A DNA stretch of 64,000 bases from Gordonia sp. KTR9. GTDB lineage: Bacteria; Actinomycetota; Actinomycetes; Mycobacteriales; Mycobacteriaceae. The position numbers were made by a program, and so were the translations under genes. Positions 33,880 to 42,745 of this stretch are shown one piece after another. The notes under the pieces are model-generated. The model did no database searches and had not been told where the DNA came from. It saw nothing but the letters and a program-made list of their open reading frames with translations. Position 1 is the first letter of the stretch; every line of letters starts with the position of its first letter. Where the stretch lies: positions 1,550,001 through 1,614,000 of the forward strand of contig NC_018581.1 of assembly GCF_000143885.2 (NCBI RefSeq). The letters run 5' to 3'.

Positions 33880-35621
33880 ACCAGCCGCCGCAGGGTCCCA
33901 CGCGTGTCGTTCCCCAGCCGGGCGGGCCCCGGCCGGGTCCGCCGGGCCCGCGGCAGCCCGGTCCCGCGCAACCGGCGCCCGGCCCACGACGGCCGACCCC
34001 GCCGCCCCCACCCGGCCCGATGCCGCGACGGGCGCCGCAGTCGCCTCACCGGGGCGCGCCCGGACCCGCCGGCATCGTGGGTGATCTGACCCCGGAGCTC
34101 ATCGGCACCGACGTCTGGACCGACGCGATGGTCGAGGCTGCGGGCATCCCGGTCGTCGACGTCCCGTTCGTGACGGTCGGGTCCGGAATCGGGTCGTTCG
34201 TGACCGTCGACTATCTGCGGATCAGCGGGGTGCCGCTCGATCGGATCGCCGTACTCGGACCACAGGACGTGCCGTGGCACAGCTACGAGTACCTGACGCG
34301 GGTGTCGCAGATCCCGCGCGGGGAGCGCTTGCGCTCCGACTCGGCGTCGACCCCGGACAACATCTGGGGCTTCCCCTCCTATGCCGTCCGGGAGGCGTGG
34401 GCGGACAAGAAGTTCAAGCCACTCTGGAATGTGCTGGTGGAACCCGTCTTCGCGAACTTCTACACACCGAAGGCCGGGCAGGCGTTCGCCTCGATGGAGA
34501 AGGAGTGCGAGCGCATCGGTTACCTGAAGTGCCTGCACCGCGGTCAGGTCCGCATGATCCGACGCCGCGCCGGTGGCGGGTACTTCACTATTCTCACACC
34601 GCCACAAGGGACTTCGCCCACGAAGCGGGTGGCCTTCCGCAGTCAGTGGGTCCATGTCGCGATCGGATACCCCGGCATCAAACTCCTGCCCGATCTGCAG
34701 GCCTTCCGGGAGACCTACCGCGACGCCAGCAAGGTCGTCAACGCCTACGAGTCCCACGAGCACATCTACCAGTCCCTGCAACGCAAGCCCGGCACCGTGG
34801 TGATCCGCGGAGCGGGGATCGTCGCCTCCCGGGTCCTGCAGCGGCTCATCGACGATCGCGACGCATACGGACTGCAGACGCAGATCGTGCATCTCTTCCG
34901 CACGTACTACGACAAGCCGCACGGGCCGCACATCTTCATGCGGCGCAAGGGCAAGGACGGCTGGGCCTACCAGGGCTTCAACTACCCGAAGTCGGTGTGG
35001 GGCGGGCAACTCAAGGCCCGTATGCGCAAGCTCGAGGGGCACGAGCGCGCCGAGGCGTACAAGCAGATGGGCGGCACCAACACACCCGTCCGCGACGACT
35101 GGCAGGAACAACTGGCCCGCGGGCGCCGCGAGGGCTGGTACCGCGTCGCCGTCGGCAAGGCCGAGAGCCTGGTGCCGGCCGCGGGCGGACAGGGGGTGGT
35201 GACCACGGTGCGGGTCGACCCGCACGCACCGATCCGGCAGGAACACCGACCCGACGGGACCTTCGAGATCTACGCCGACTACGTGATCGACTGCACCGGA
35301 CTCGAAGCCGATGTGCGCGAGCACCGCCTGCTGCGCGACCTGCTCGACCACACCGGTGCCGGCATCAACCCGGTCGGCCGCATGGACGTCGAACGCGACT
35401 TCGAGCTGAAGGGCACCCGTAGCGGCAACGGCAAGCTCTACGCCTCCGGCAGCGCGACGCTCGGCGGTTACTTTCCCGGCGTCGACACGTTCCTCGGTCT
35501 GCAGATCGCCGCCCTGGAGATCGTGGACGACCTCGCCCGGCAGGGATTCTGCAAGCGACTGACGCCCTGGCGATCGACGGCCCAGTGGTGGCGCTGGATG
35601 AACAACAAGGGAGTCGACTGA
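33876..35621 (+). CDS. FAD-dependent oxidoreductase with proline-rich N-terminus
   Basis: 581 residues from GTG 33876. The first ~70 residues are a Pro/Arg/Gly-rich, probably disordered tail (PPPPPGPMPRRAPQSP). Then VTVGSGIGSFVTVDYLRISG (~residues 102-121) is a flavin-binding dinucleotide fold, and GTVVIRGAGIVASRVLQRL (~310) is a second one. The late CTGLEA region and GRMDVERDF fit flavin amine oxidase or pyridine-nucleotide monooxygenase-like enzymes. The substrate is not evident. The gene begins a run of tightly coupled genes with FHA, antiporter and pseudokinase products. Confidence 0.75.
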   Translation: MNQPPQGPTRVVPQPGGPRPGPPGPRQPGPAQPAPGPRRPTPPPPPGPMPRRAPQSPHRGAPGPAGIVGDLTPELIGTDVWTDAMVEAAGIPVVDVPFVTVGSGIGSFVTVDYLRISGVPLDRIAVLGPQDVPWHSYEYLTRVSQIPRGERLRSDSASTPDNIWGFPSYAVREAWADKKFKPLWNVLVEPVFANFYTPKAGQAFASMEKECERIGYLKCLHRGQVRMIRRRAGGGYFTILTPPQGTSPTKRVAFRSQWVHVAIGYPGIKLLPDLQAFRETYRDASKVVNAYESHEHIYQSLQRKPGTVVIRGAGIVASRVLQRLIDDRDAYGLQTQIVHLFRTYYDKPHGPHIFMRRKGKDGWAYQGFNYPKSVWGGQLKARMRKLEGHERAEAYKQMGGTNTPVRDDWQEQLARGRREGWYRVAVGKAESLVPAAGGQGVVTTVRVDPHAPIRQEHRPDGTFEIYADYVIDCTGLEADVREHRLLRDLLDHTGAGINPVGRMDVERDFELKGTRSGNGKLYASGSATLGGYFPGVDTFLGLQIAALEIVDDLARQGFCKRLTPWRSTAQWWRWMNNKGVD

Positions 35622-35622
35622 C

Positions 35623-36072
35623 ATGTTGCCCACCCTGTGGGGGCGAATCCAGACCCGCGTGTTCGTGCTCGGCATCCTCGGCGGTCTGTGGACGATCGTG
35701 CTCGTCCCGTTCCTGTGGCTGATCTCCTCGGGGGACCCGTCGATCGCCGACGTCTACCGAGTCGCCTTCACCGTCCTCGTCACCGTCATCGTCCTCGGGG
35801 TGCTCTGGGAGTTCCTGTACCACTTCCTGCAGCAGTTCCGCTGGGAGAAGGACTGGCCGACGCTGTTCGGACTCCTCACCGCGATCAACGAGGGCATCCT
35901 CGTGTGGATCGTGATCGACGGCACGGGAGTGATCCCGGAGTCGCTGAAACCGTCGCCCTTCGTGTTCTCGGTCCAGTTCGTGACCACGTGGCTCCTCGTC
36001 TGGGTGGCGGTCAACGGGCCACTGCGCGCCGTCTTCCCGCACTGGCGATTCCAGGGAGGCCGGTTCCTGTGA
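35623..36072 (+). CDS. Four-helix membrane protein, unknown function
   Basis: 149 residues starting one base after the FAD gene stop. Membrane helices at about residues 12-34, 46-66, 84-101 and 112-132. Conserved-looking polar motif FLQQFRWEKDWPTLFG lies in the loop between helices 2 and 3. The stop overlaps the FHA gene start (GTGA), so it is part of one operon. It could anchor the soluble FAD or FHA proteins at the membrane; this is inferred. Confidence 0.7.
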   Translation: MLPTLWGRIQTRVFVLGILGGLWTIVLVPFLWLISSGDPSIADVYRVAFTVLVTVIVLGVLWEFLYHFLQQFRWEKDWPTLFGLLTAINEGILVWIVIDGTGVIPESLKPSPFVFSVQFVTTWLLVWVAVNGPLRAVFPHWRFQGGRFL

Positions 36073-37664
36073 CCATTCCGGGTGACATTCCCAGCGTCAC
36101 ACCGACCGTGACGCTGATCCCCGGCGCGGGGGTCGTGATCCGCACGCCGGCGTTCCTGTGTCTGATGGCCGACACGGTGCCGACGTCGTTCACCACCGAC
36201 CTCCTCGACATCGAATCAGCGGTGTCCGTGCCGGATTCGATGCCGCGACGCGGCCGGCACCTCGTGCGGGCGCTGGCGCAACTGGTGGCCACCGCCGACG
36301 AACCGGTCGACATCGCGTTCGCCGCACCCGACAGTGCCGGCATCGCGATCTTCCTGTCCGGCCGGGTCTACGGGGAGACCGACGGCAAGCGGATGGAGCC
36401 GGCTGCCGGCGACACCTACGACCGCGCCGTGCCGTGGCCGTACGAGGGGCTCGGGCTCTATCTCGCCGGCACGGAACCCGCCGAAGTCGGCGAGGAGCGA
36501 TTCGACCTCGTCGAGGGAATGGTGCCCGCCGCGGGCGCGCTGCTGCATACCCCACTGGGCCTGCGCGGCACCGAGTTCCATGCGGTACCCCAGCGATCGG
36601 CGCCCCAGCGACCGGCACAGCCGGGGCCGGACAGGGTGGTCGAACCGTCCCGACCCGATCCGGACCCGGGTCCGCCGACCGAGGCGCTGCGGGATCTCGA
36701 CGATTCGGAAGACGAGAAGCCCCAACCCCCTGTGTCCGAACTCCCTGCGCCCGAACCTCCTGCTCCCGAAACCCCTGCGCCCGAACCGATCCGGAAGCGG
36801 TCACCCTTCGACGACCTGCCGCCCCGGCCGGCGAGCCCGGACCTCGACGTCGAACCCGTCGGGGACCACCGCTCCGCGACACCGGAGCCGGACCCCATGG
36901 GTACCACCGAACGGATGGCCCCCGGCGCCGGCCTGCCGGCATCGGACCCACTGCCGTTCACCTCGACTCCGCTGGGCGGTCCCTTCGAGCGCGAGCCGTT
37001 GTCGCCGCCCGGACCTCGTCAGCCGGAGCCGGCTCCGCGGGACGCGACACCGCCGGGTGGCCGGCCGCACATCGAGCCCGCACCCGCGCCGAACCCGTTC
37101 GCCGAACCCCTCGAACCGCGCGCGCCCCTGCCCAAGGAGGAGCACCAGAAGCCCGCGACCGAGGTCGTCAAGATCGAGGCGTCACGGGCCATGGTGCACG
37201 GGATACGTTGTTCGCGAGGCCATCTGAACCATCCGCAGTCGTGGCTGTGCGGGGTGTGCGGGATCCGGATGGATCAGCTGACGACCTTCCTCGTCGAGGG
37301 GGAGCGGCCGCCGCTGGGCTGGTTGCTGCTCGACAACGGATTCACCTTCCTGCTCGACGAGGACCTGGTCATCGGCCGGGAGCCGGGGTCGGCCGGTGGC
37401 GGACCGGCGGGCTCGCCCAAACCCATTCGCGTCCAGGACGAAACCGGTCAGCTCTCGCGGCGTCACGTGGAGATCCGGCTGGTGGAGTGGACGGTGCAGC
37501 TGGTCGACCTCGGGTCGGCCAACGGCACCTTCGTCGCCGATCCCAGCAACGGCAACCGCGAGACCCGCCTGCTGCCGCATCGTGCCCACGTGCTGGTGCC
37601 CGGATCGCACGTCCGAATAGGCGGACGGCACTTCATCTTCGAGTCACACCACGCGCGCATCTGA
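36069..37664 (+). CDS. Zinc-ribbon and FHA-domain protein
   Basis: 531 residues from GTG 36069, overlapping the previous stop. The N-terminal ~170 residues are a soluble globular domain I do not recognise. A long Pro-rich linker (~residues 175-375) follows, then a probable zinc site C(6-ish)H...CGVCG (RCSRGHLN, LCGVCGIRM, ~380-400). A C-terminal FHA domain has VIGREP, RRHVEI and DLGSANGTFV, ~430-525. FHA domains bind phosphothreonine, so a Ser/Thr kinase partner is expected, yet the nearest kinase-fold proteins look inactive. Confidence 0.85.
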   Translation: MTIPGDIPSVTPTVTLIPGAGVVIRTPAFLCLMADTVPTSFTTDLLDIESAVSVPDSMPRRGRHLVRALAQLVATADEPVDIAFAAPDSAGIAIFLSGRVYGETDGKRMEPAAGDTYDRAVPWPYEGLGLYLAGTEPAEVGEERFDLVEGMVPAAGALLHTPLGLRGTEFHAVPQRSAPQRPAQPGPDRVVEPSRPDPDPGPPTEALRDLDDSEDEKPQPPVSELPAPEPPAPETPAPEPIRKRSPFDDLPPRPASPDLDVEPVGDHRSATPEPDPMGTTERMAPGAGLPASDPLPFTSTPLGGPFEREPLSPPGPRQPEPAPRDATPPGGRPHIEPAPAPNPFAEPLEPRAPLPKEEHQKPATEVVKIEASRAMVHGIRCSRGHLNHPQSWLCGVCGIRMDQLTTFLVEGERPPLGWLLLDNGFTFLLDEDLVIGREPGSAGGGPAGSPKPIRVQDETGQLSRRHVEIRLVEWTVQLVDLGSANGTFVADPSNGNRETRLLPHRAHVLVPGSHVRIGGRHFIFESHHARI

Positions 37665-37682
37665 GCGAACGGATCCGAGGCC

Positions 37683-39809
37683 ATGGAGAAACACACGATC
37701 GCCTTCCTGCTGCTCGACGTCGCGATCGTCATCGCCGCTGCACGAGTGGGTGGGATGATCGCGCGTGCGTGCCGTCAGCCGGCCGTCGTCGGCGAGATCG
37801 CCGCCGGGATCGCGCTGGGTCCCAGCCTGCTGGGACTCCTGCCCGGCAACCCCGACGAGTGGTTGTTCCCCGACGACGTCCGGCCGTTGTTGGGTGCACT
37901 CGCGCAGATCGGCCTCGTGCTGTTCATGTTCATCGTCGGTCTCGAACTGGACATGCGGCTGACCAAGGGACGAGAACGTGCGGCCGCGAGCATCTCGGCG
38001 TTCTCGATCGCCTTGCCGTTCGGCCTCGGTGCCGCGCTCGGACTGCTGCTCTATCCCTCGCACAACATGGTCGGGGGCATGGAGATCGAACGGCTCGGGA
38101 TGGTGCTGTTCATGGGCGTCGCCATGTCGATCACCGCCTTCCCGGTGCTCGCGCGCATCCTCACCGATCGCGGGATGATGCGCACCGTCCCCGGTGTGTT
38201 CAGCCTTGCCGCCGCCGCGATCGACGACATCCTGGCGTGGACTCTACTGGCCTTCATCATCGCGATCATCCAGGGCGGCAGTCCGCTGGAGGTCGCGAAG
38301 ATCGTCGGACTCACGCTCGTGTACGCGGCGGTGATGTTCGGCGTGGTGCGGCCATTGCTGGCGAAGCTGATCGTCTGGCGCGACGCCGCGGGCCGGCTGA
38401 CCCCGGACATCCTGGCGGTCATCCTGATCGGGCTGTTCCTCTCGGCGGCGGCGACCGATGTCATCGGCATCCACCAGATCTTCGGCGCCTTCGTGTTCGG
38501 CGGGGTCATGCCCAAGGTGGGGGCCGAGCAACTGCACCGGGAGATCCTCGAGCGACTCGAGCAGGCGAGCGTGCTGCTCCTGCTGCCGATGTTCTTCGTC
38601 GTCACCGGCCTCAACGTCGACCTCACCGAGATCGGGCTCGCCGGGTTGGGGCAGTTGCTCCTGGTTCTCCTCGTCGCGATCGCGGGCAAGTTCGTCGGTG
38701 CCTATGCCGGCGCGCGGGTGAGCGCCATACCCACCAGGCAGAGCGCGGCCATCGCGGTGCTCATGAACACGCGAGGACTCACCGAACTCGTGATCCTCGC
38801 CGCCGGCCGTGAGCTCGGCGTACTGAGCGACGAGCTGTTCGCGATGCTCGTGGTGATGGCGCTCGTGACCACGATCCTGACCGAGCCGTTGCTGCGGGTG
38901 GTGTACCCGGACAAGGTGGTGGCCAACGACATCGCGGCAGCCGAACGTCGCGCACTGGCCACCGCCACCGCGCCGCGGGTCCTGGTGCTGATCCGCGACC
39001 CCGTCGGGACGGTCGCGGATCTACGGGCACGGCATCGTCGAATGCTCGACTGCGTCACCGGATTCGACGTCGTGCTGGCCGGTCTGCTCACTGCGCCGGA
39101 TCGTTCCGCCCGCCCGCTCGAGGTCGGGATCCCGGTGGTGCCGGACTTCGCTGCGATCGCCTCGGCCGTGGAGAAGCTCAACGAGCTGGGCTCGTCGCTG
39201 ACCGGCGCGGGTTCGGTCTCGGTCCTGTGCCGGTTCAGCGCCGACCCGGCCGTCGACCTCGACGCGATGTCGGAGAACGCGAATGCCGACATCATCGTCG
39301 TGGACAGCGCGGACCTCTCCCTCGGCGGGTCACTGCGGTCGGCTCCGGTCGCCGTCATCGACGAGACCGCCGATGCCGCGGTTGCTCCGAGTCGCAGCAC
39401 CGTCACCTGTGTCGCCGCCGACAGTCGCAGCGGCCGCACCGCTGTGCTGATGGCCGCCGGGCTGGCGCTCTTCGGGTCACGGTCGCTGACCATCGTGGCC
39501 TCCGGTTCCCGACGCCGGTGGCTTGCCGACCTCAACACCGTTGCCGAGCAGGGGGTTTCGGTGTCGATCCAGGACCCTCGCCGGCATCGGGACGAGTCCG
39601 TGTCCTTCACCGTGGCCGCGGCCGACGAGAGTGGACAGGGCGCACCGGTTCCGGTCACCGTCGTCGACAACACCGGGACAAGCGAGGAATCGCTCGGTGA
39701 CCGCGTCGCGGATCTCTACCGGTCGACACCGGCCGCGCAACCCACGCCGTCGCGAGCGGCGTCCGACACGTCCAGCCCGAACATCGGTTCATCATCGGAG
39801 AGGCCCTGA
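37683..39809 (+). CDS. CPA2-family cation/proton antiporter with C-terminal cytoplasmic domain
   Basis: 708 residues. About 12 membrane helices make up the first ~420 residues, with CPA2/KefB-type motifs (QPAVVGEIAAGIALGPSLLG near residues 29-48, and a later ...FVFGG.MPK..). The C-terminal ~280 residues are a soluble region with Rossmann/USP-like character (PRVLVLIRDP, ADIIVVDSADLSL) that probably senses a ligand. It exchanges Na+/K+ for protons to control pH or osmotic balance. Its stop is one base before the pseudokinase start, strongly suggesting joint function. Confidence 0.88.
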   Translation: MEKHTIAFLLLDVAIVIAAARVGGMIARACRQPAVVGEIAAGIALGPSLLGLLPGNPDEWLFPDDVRPLLGALAQIGLVLFMFIVGLELDMRLTKGRERAAASISAFSIALPFGLGAALGLLLYPSHNMVGGMEIERLGMVLFMGVAMSITAFPVLARILTDRGMMRTVPGVFSLAAAAIDDILAWTLLAFIIAIIQGGSPLEVAKIVGLTLVYAAVMFGVVRPLLAKLIVWRDAAGRLTPDILAVILIGLFLSAAATDVIGIHQIFGAFVFGGVMPKVGAEQLHREILERLEQASVLLLLPMFFVVTGLNVDLTEIGLAGLGQLLLVLLVAIAGKFVGAYAGARVSAIPTRQSAAIAVLMNTRGLTELVILAAGRELGVLSDELFAMLVVMALVTTILTEPLLRVVYPDKVVANDIAAAERRALATATAPRVLVLIRDPVGTVADLRARHRRMLDCVTGFDVVLAGLLTAPDRSARPLEVGIPVVPDFAAIASAVEKLNELGSSLTGAGSVSVLCRFSADPAVDLDAMSENANADIIVVDSADLSLGGSLRSAPVAVIDETADAAVAPSRSTVTCVAADSRSGRTAVLMAAGLALFGSRSLTIVASGSRRRWLADLNTVAEQGVSVSIQDPRRHRDESVSFTVAAADESGQGAPVPVTVVDNTGTSEESLGDRVADLYRSTPAAQPTPSRAASDTSSPNIGSSSERP

Positions 39810-39810
39810 C

Positions 39811-40623
39811 ATGGCGACAGTCGAGATCCCGCAACAGCTGGCGGATTTCACGGTGCTCGAGAAGCTCGGCATCGGCGGCAACGGCACGTTCTACCTCGCC
39901 GTCCCGCCCGCGCGACTGGGACTGGGCACCGACCGCGTGGTGGTGAAGGTCTTCAGCGGCGTCTGCAGCGACGACGCCTACCGACGAGGGGTGCGTGAAC
40001 TGCGGGCGTTCGCCGCCGTCGTGTCGCCGTACCTGGCGGGCCTCTACGACGCGGTGCTGCAGGGGCAGTTCATGTACGCGATGGAGTACTTCCCGCTCGG
40101 TTCGCTGGGCAGTCCGGCGCGCGAGCTCAGCCGGGACGAGAAGCTGGCGGCGATCGCCGACGCGGCACGCGGCGTCGACGCACTGCACGAGGCCGGGATC
40201 GCACACGCCAACATCACACCGTCGAGCATCATGGTCACCGAGACCGGCGGCAAGATCTCCGATCTCGGCCTGGCCCGGGTCCTCGCCGCCGACGAGCCCA
40301 TCACGAGCTTCGCCCAGCCCGGTGCGGTGCAGTACATGGACCCGGCGCTGCTGGCGGGTGACGTGCCCTCGCGTGCGACCGACATCTGGTCGCTCGGTGC
40401 GTGCCTGCATCGCGCCCTCACCGGCGACGGGGTGTACGGGGAGGTGCCGGACACCCAACCGCTGCTGGCGATCCGGGCCGCGCTGTCGACCCCGCCGGCA
40501 CTGTCGGAGAACCTGGATCGCGACGAGCGCACCCTCATCGCGAACTGTCTGGCGCTCGCCGGAACGAGGCCGTCGACCGCGATGGAGGTCGCGGTCCGCA
40601 TCGACGCGCTCCGGGGGCGCTGA
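39811..40623 (+). CDS. Kinase-fold protein lacking the catalytic Asp (pseudokinase)
   Basis: 270 residues from ATG 39811. The Ser/Thr kinase fold is clear: Gly-loop GIGGNGTFY, VVVKVF (Lys ~46), HANITPSSIMV in place of HRDLKPxN (~132-142), and DLGLARV (Asp ~151). The HRD catalytic Asp is Asn ~134 and the metal-ligand Asn is replaced by Ser, so phosphotransfer is probably lost, although Lys and DLG could still bind ATP. It ends the antiporter operon and may act as an ATP-dependent scaffold or sensor for it. No membrane segment. Confidence 0.82.
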   Translation: MATVEIPQQLADFTVLEKLGIGGNGTFYLAVPPARLGLGTDRVVVKVFSGVCSDDAYRRGVRELRAFAAVVSPYLAGLYDAVLQGQFMYAMEYFPLGSLGSPARELSRDEKLAAIADAARGVDALHEAGIAHANITPSSIMVTETGGKISDLGLARVLAADEPITSFAQPGAVQYMDPALLAGDVPSRATDIWSLGACLHRALTGDGVYGEVPDTQPLLAIRAALSTPPALSENLDRDERTLIANCLALAGTRPSTAMEVAVRIDALRGR

Positions 40624-40672
40624 TCAGGGCTCGTGCCGGTCGCTGTGCGGGTGGGGTGGTCGTCGGGTTCGG

Positions 40673-42151
40673 TCAGCCCAGCGGAGCGGTGCGCCACCAG
40701 TCGTCGAGGATCTCGCGGCCGGTGTGTCCGGGCCACGTGGTCACCAGGGTGTATTCCGCACGCGGTGACCCGGTGAAATTCGTGACGACCCAGCCGTCCA
40801 CGACGCTGTCCCGGCTCGCCGACGCCGGTCCGTCCCGCCAGCTGATCTCGTCTCCCGGATAGCCTTTCAGGCCGGCGGTGACCGCGGCACGTGTCGGAGG
40901 CGTGGGTGTGCGCCACACCACGAACCCGACGTTCGCGTCGTCGGTACACGAGATGCCGTCCACCCCGTCGCGGAGGACGGCCTCGCAGCGGGCACCTCGC
41001 CATCCCGTCGACTCCGGTGTCTCGGGCAGGAGTTGGGGGAAGGTCGTGGCGATGGGAGCGACGGCCGACGGCCACGGCGGCCGGGTGGTGCTCGCACCGA
41101 GCAGGATCAGCGTTCCGACGACGAGGGCGACGATCACCGCGGCGACGAGGATCGGTGCGATCCAGCGACGTCGACGCGGCGATGCGGAGACCGGCGGCGG
41201 TGTCGGCGGTGTCGCGACCGCCCGGCGCCGCTCGGTGTCGACCTCTGTCGGCCGGTCCGGATGACCGGCGGGCGTGAACACCCGCGGGACGCCGCGGTCG
41301 GGCCCGGGCGTGCCCGCGGCGATGACCTCGGTCGGTGGTTCGCCGTCGGTGTGCGTGAGATGCAGGGCGAGCTCGGCGGCGCGGACGAACTCCGCGCAGG
41401 TGCGGTAGCGGTGGTCGGAATCGGGGTCGAGGGCGCGGGCCAGCACGGCGTAGAAGGCCGGCGAGACCGCCCCCGACACCCGATGCCGCGCGACCGATCC
41501 TGTGCCGGTGAGCAATTCGACGAGCGTGCGGCCCAGTGCGGCGACATCGCCTGCCGGATGCGGCATCTGGCCGTCGTGTCCTGGGGCGGTCAGTCCGAAA
41601 CCGGTGAGCGTGACGACACCAGGGGTCGCCGCGGCGGAACCGGTCAGGTCGCCGGGCTCGGCGAGCAGGATGTCGGCCGGGGAGACGTTGCCGTGGACCA
41701 GTCGTCTGCGGTGTGCGGCATCGAGCGCGTCGCCCACGACGGTGATGATGCGTACCGCGAGATCGACGTCGATGCCGTCGGGGTGGCGGCGGATCAGCAG
41801 TGCTGCGTCGGACGCGGGCACGGGTTCGATCGCCACCCAGGCCCGACCGTCGGCGGAACCGTGACCGGCGACCTGCGCGATCGCGGGATGCCCCATCGTC
41901 GAAGCCCTTTCGACCGCCAGCGGGAACCAGCTGCGAAAGCCGGGGCCGGCCGAGGTCCTCCGGTCGACGACGGTGAGCATGACCCGATCGGGAGGTGAAC
42001 CCGCCGTCCGTGGGTCCCCGGCCCCAGGGTGGAGGACCGTTGCCAGATAGTCGTCACCCACCGGGCGCCGGCGGAGCAGTCGATCGACGCGATGACGCCC
42101 GACGAGAGTGCCGGGAGGGAGTGGTTCGTCGTGAGCCGGACCGACAGACAC
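40673..42151 (-). CDS. Membrane-anchored pseudokinase with extracellular domain
   Basis: 492 residues. The N-terminal ~290 residues have a degenerate Ser/Thr kinase fold: no Lys in the VAIK position (RVMLTVVD), HGNVSPADILL instead of HRDLKPxN (~153), and GFG for DFG. Thus all catalytic residues are gone. A Pro-rich linker leads to one membrane helix (WIAPILVAAVIVALVVGTLIL, ~325-345) and an extracellular C-terminal domain with two Cys. It faces the antiporter operon convergently, 49 bases from its end. The layout resembles PknB-like sensors with a dead kinase. Confidence 0.82.
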   Translation of the reverse strand: MSVGPAHDEPLPPGTLVGRHRVDRLLRRRPVGDDYLATVLHPGAGDPRTAGSPPDRVMLTVVDRRTSAGPGFRSWFPLAVERASTMGHPAIAQVAGHGSADGRAWVAIEPVPASDAALLIRRHPDGIDVDLAVRIITVVGDALDAAHRRRLVHGNVSPADILLAEPGDLTGSAAATPGVVTLTGFGLTAPGHDGQMPHPAGDVAALGRTLVELLTGTGSVARHRVSGAVSPAFYAVLARALDPDSDHRYRTCAEFVRAAELALHLTHTDGEPPTEVIAAGTPGPDRGVPRVFTPAGHPDRPTEVDTERRRAVATPPTPPPVSASPRRRRWIAPILVAAVIVALVVGTLILLGASTTRPPWPSAVAPIATTFPQLLPETPESTGWRGARCEAVLRDGVDGISCTDDANVGFVVWRTPTPPTRAAVTAGLKGYPGDEISWRDGPASASRDSVVDGWVVTNFTGSPRAEYTLVTTWPGHTGREILDDWWRTAPLG

Positions 42152-42248
42152 GGTGCCTCCCTCACCTCGGGTGAGTCCTGACTCTACCGGTCCGGTCCCA
42201 CCCGCCCGGGGTGGAACAGGCCCAGGCCGTCGCCGTCGCCGTCGACGG

Positions 42249-42554
42249 TCACTCGAAGAGCACGGGTGCGGAATTGAACAGCATCACGATGAAGAAGATC
42301 AGCAGGAACCATGCCCCGCCCTGCCACACCTGCCAGCGGCCGTTGCGCTTCCAGGCCAGGTATGTGCGATACAGCATCGCGCTCGCGCCGAGGAGGACCA
42401 CGATGGGGGAGGCGATGATGAGCACGGTCTGCAGTGGATCCGACGACGCGTGAGCGAGTACCAGCAAACCGAGTCCGAGGACGACGGTGATCCCGATGTG
42501 GATCAGGATCGCGCGAAAGTCGTTGGTGCCGTTCTGCGGAAGCGGTGACGTCAT
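42249..42554 (-). CDS. Three-span membrane protein, unknown function
   Basis: 101 residues from ATG 42554; the long frame to 42722 has no coding character before it. Membrane helices lie at about residues 14-32, 38-54 and 78-96. A charged loop with Arg/Lys (LAWKRNGRWQVW) lies between helices 2 and 3. It is on the same strand as, and 97 bases upstream of, the membrane pseudokinase, so they may share a transcript. Confidence 0.65.
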   Translation of the reverse strand: MTSPLPQNGTNDFRAILIHIGITVVLGLGLLVLAHASSDPLQTVLIIASPIVVLLGASAMLYRTYLAWKRNGRWQVWQGGAWFLLIFFIVMLFNSAPVLFE

Positions 42555-42745
42555 GGTGTCCACCAGGTTACACGTCGGGCGAATCGTGCAGAAAGCCACC
42601 GTGATCAGGACTTCGTACTCATTGCCGCGGCCACGACGCCGGGGCAGGATGGGGGGCGGGGCCGAAACCGGGCCGCGCGGGGCGACCCCGAGCAGACCCG
42701 CGGCCGAACCCGAGGACCCCACACGGGGCGTCGAGATCAGAGGAG

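Noticed and set aside
33726..35675. 649-codon leftward frame opposite the FAD oxidoreductase
   Set aside because: It is a shadow frame from high third-position GC; the rightward protein has clear flavin-binding motifs and coupled neighbours.
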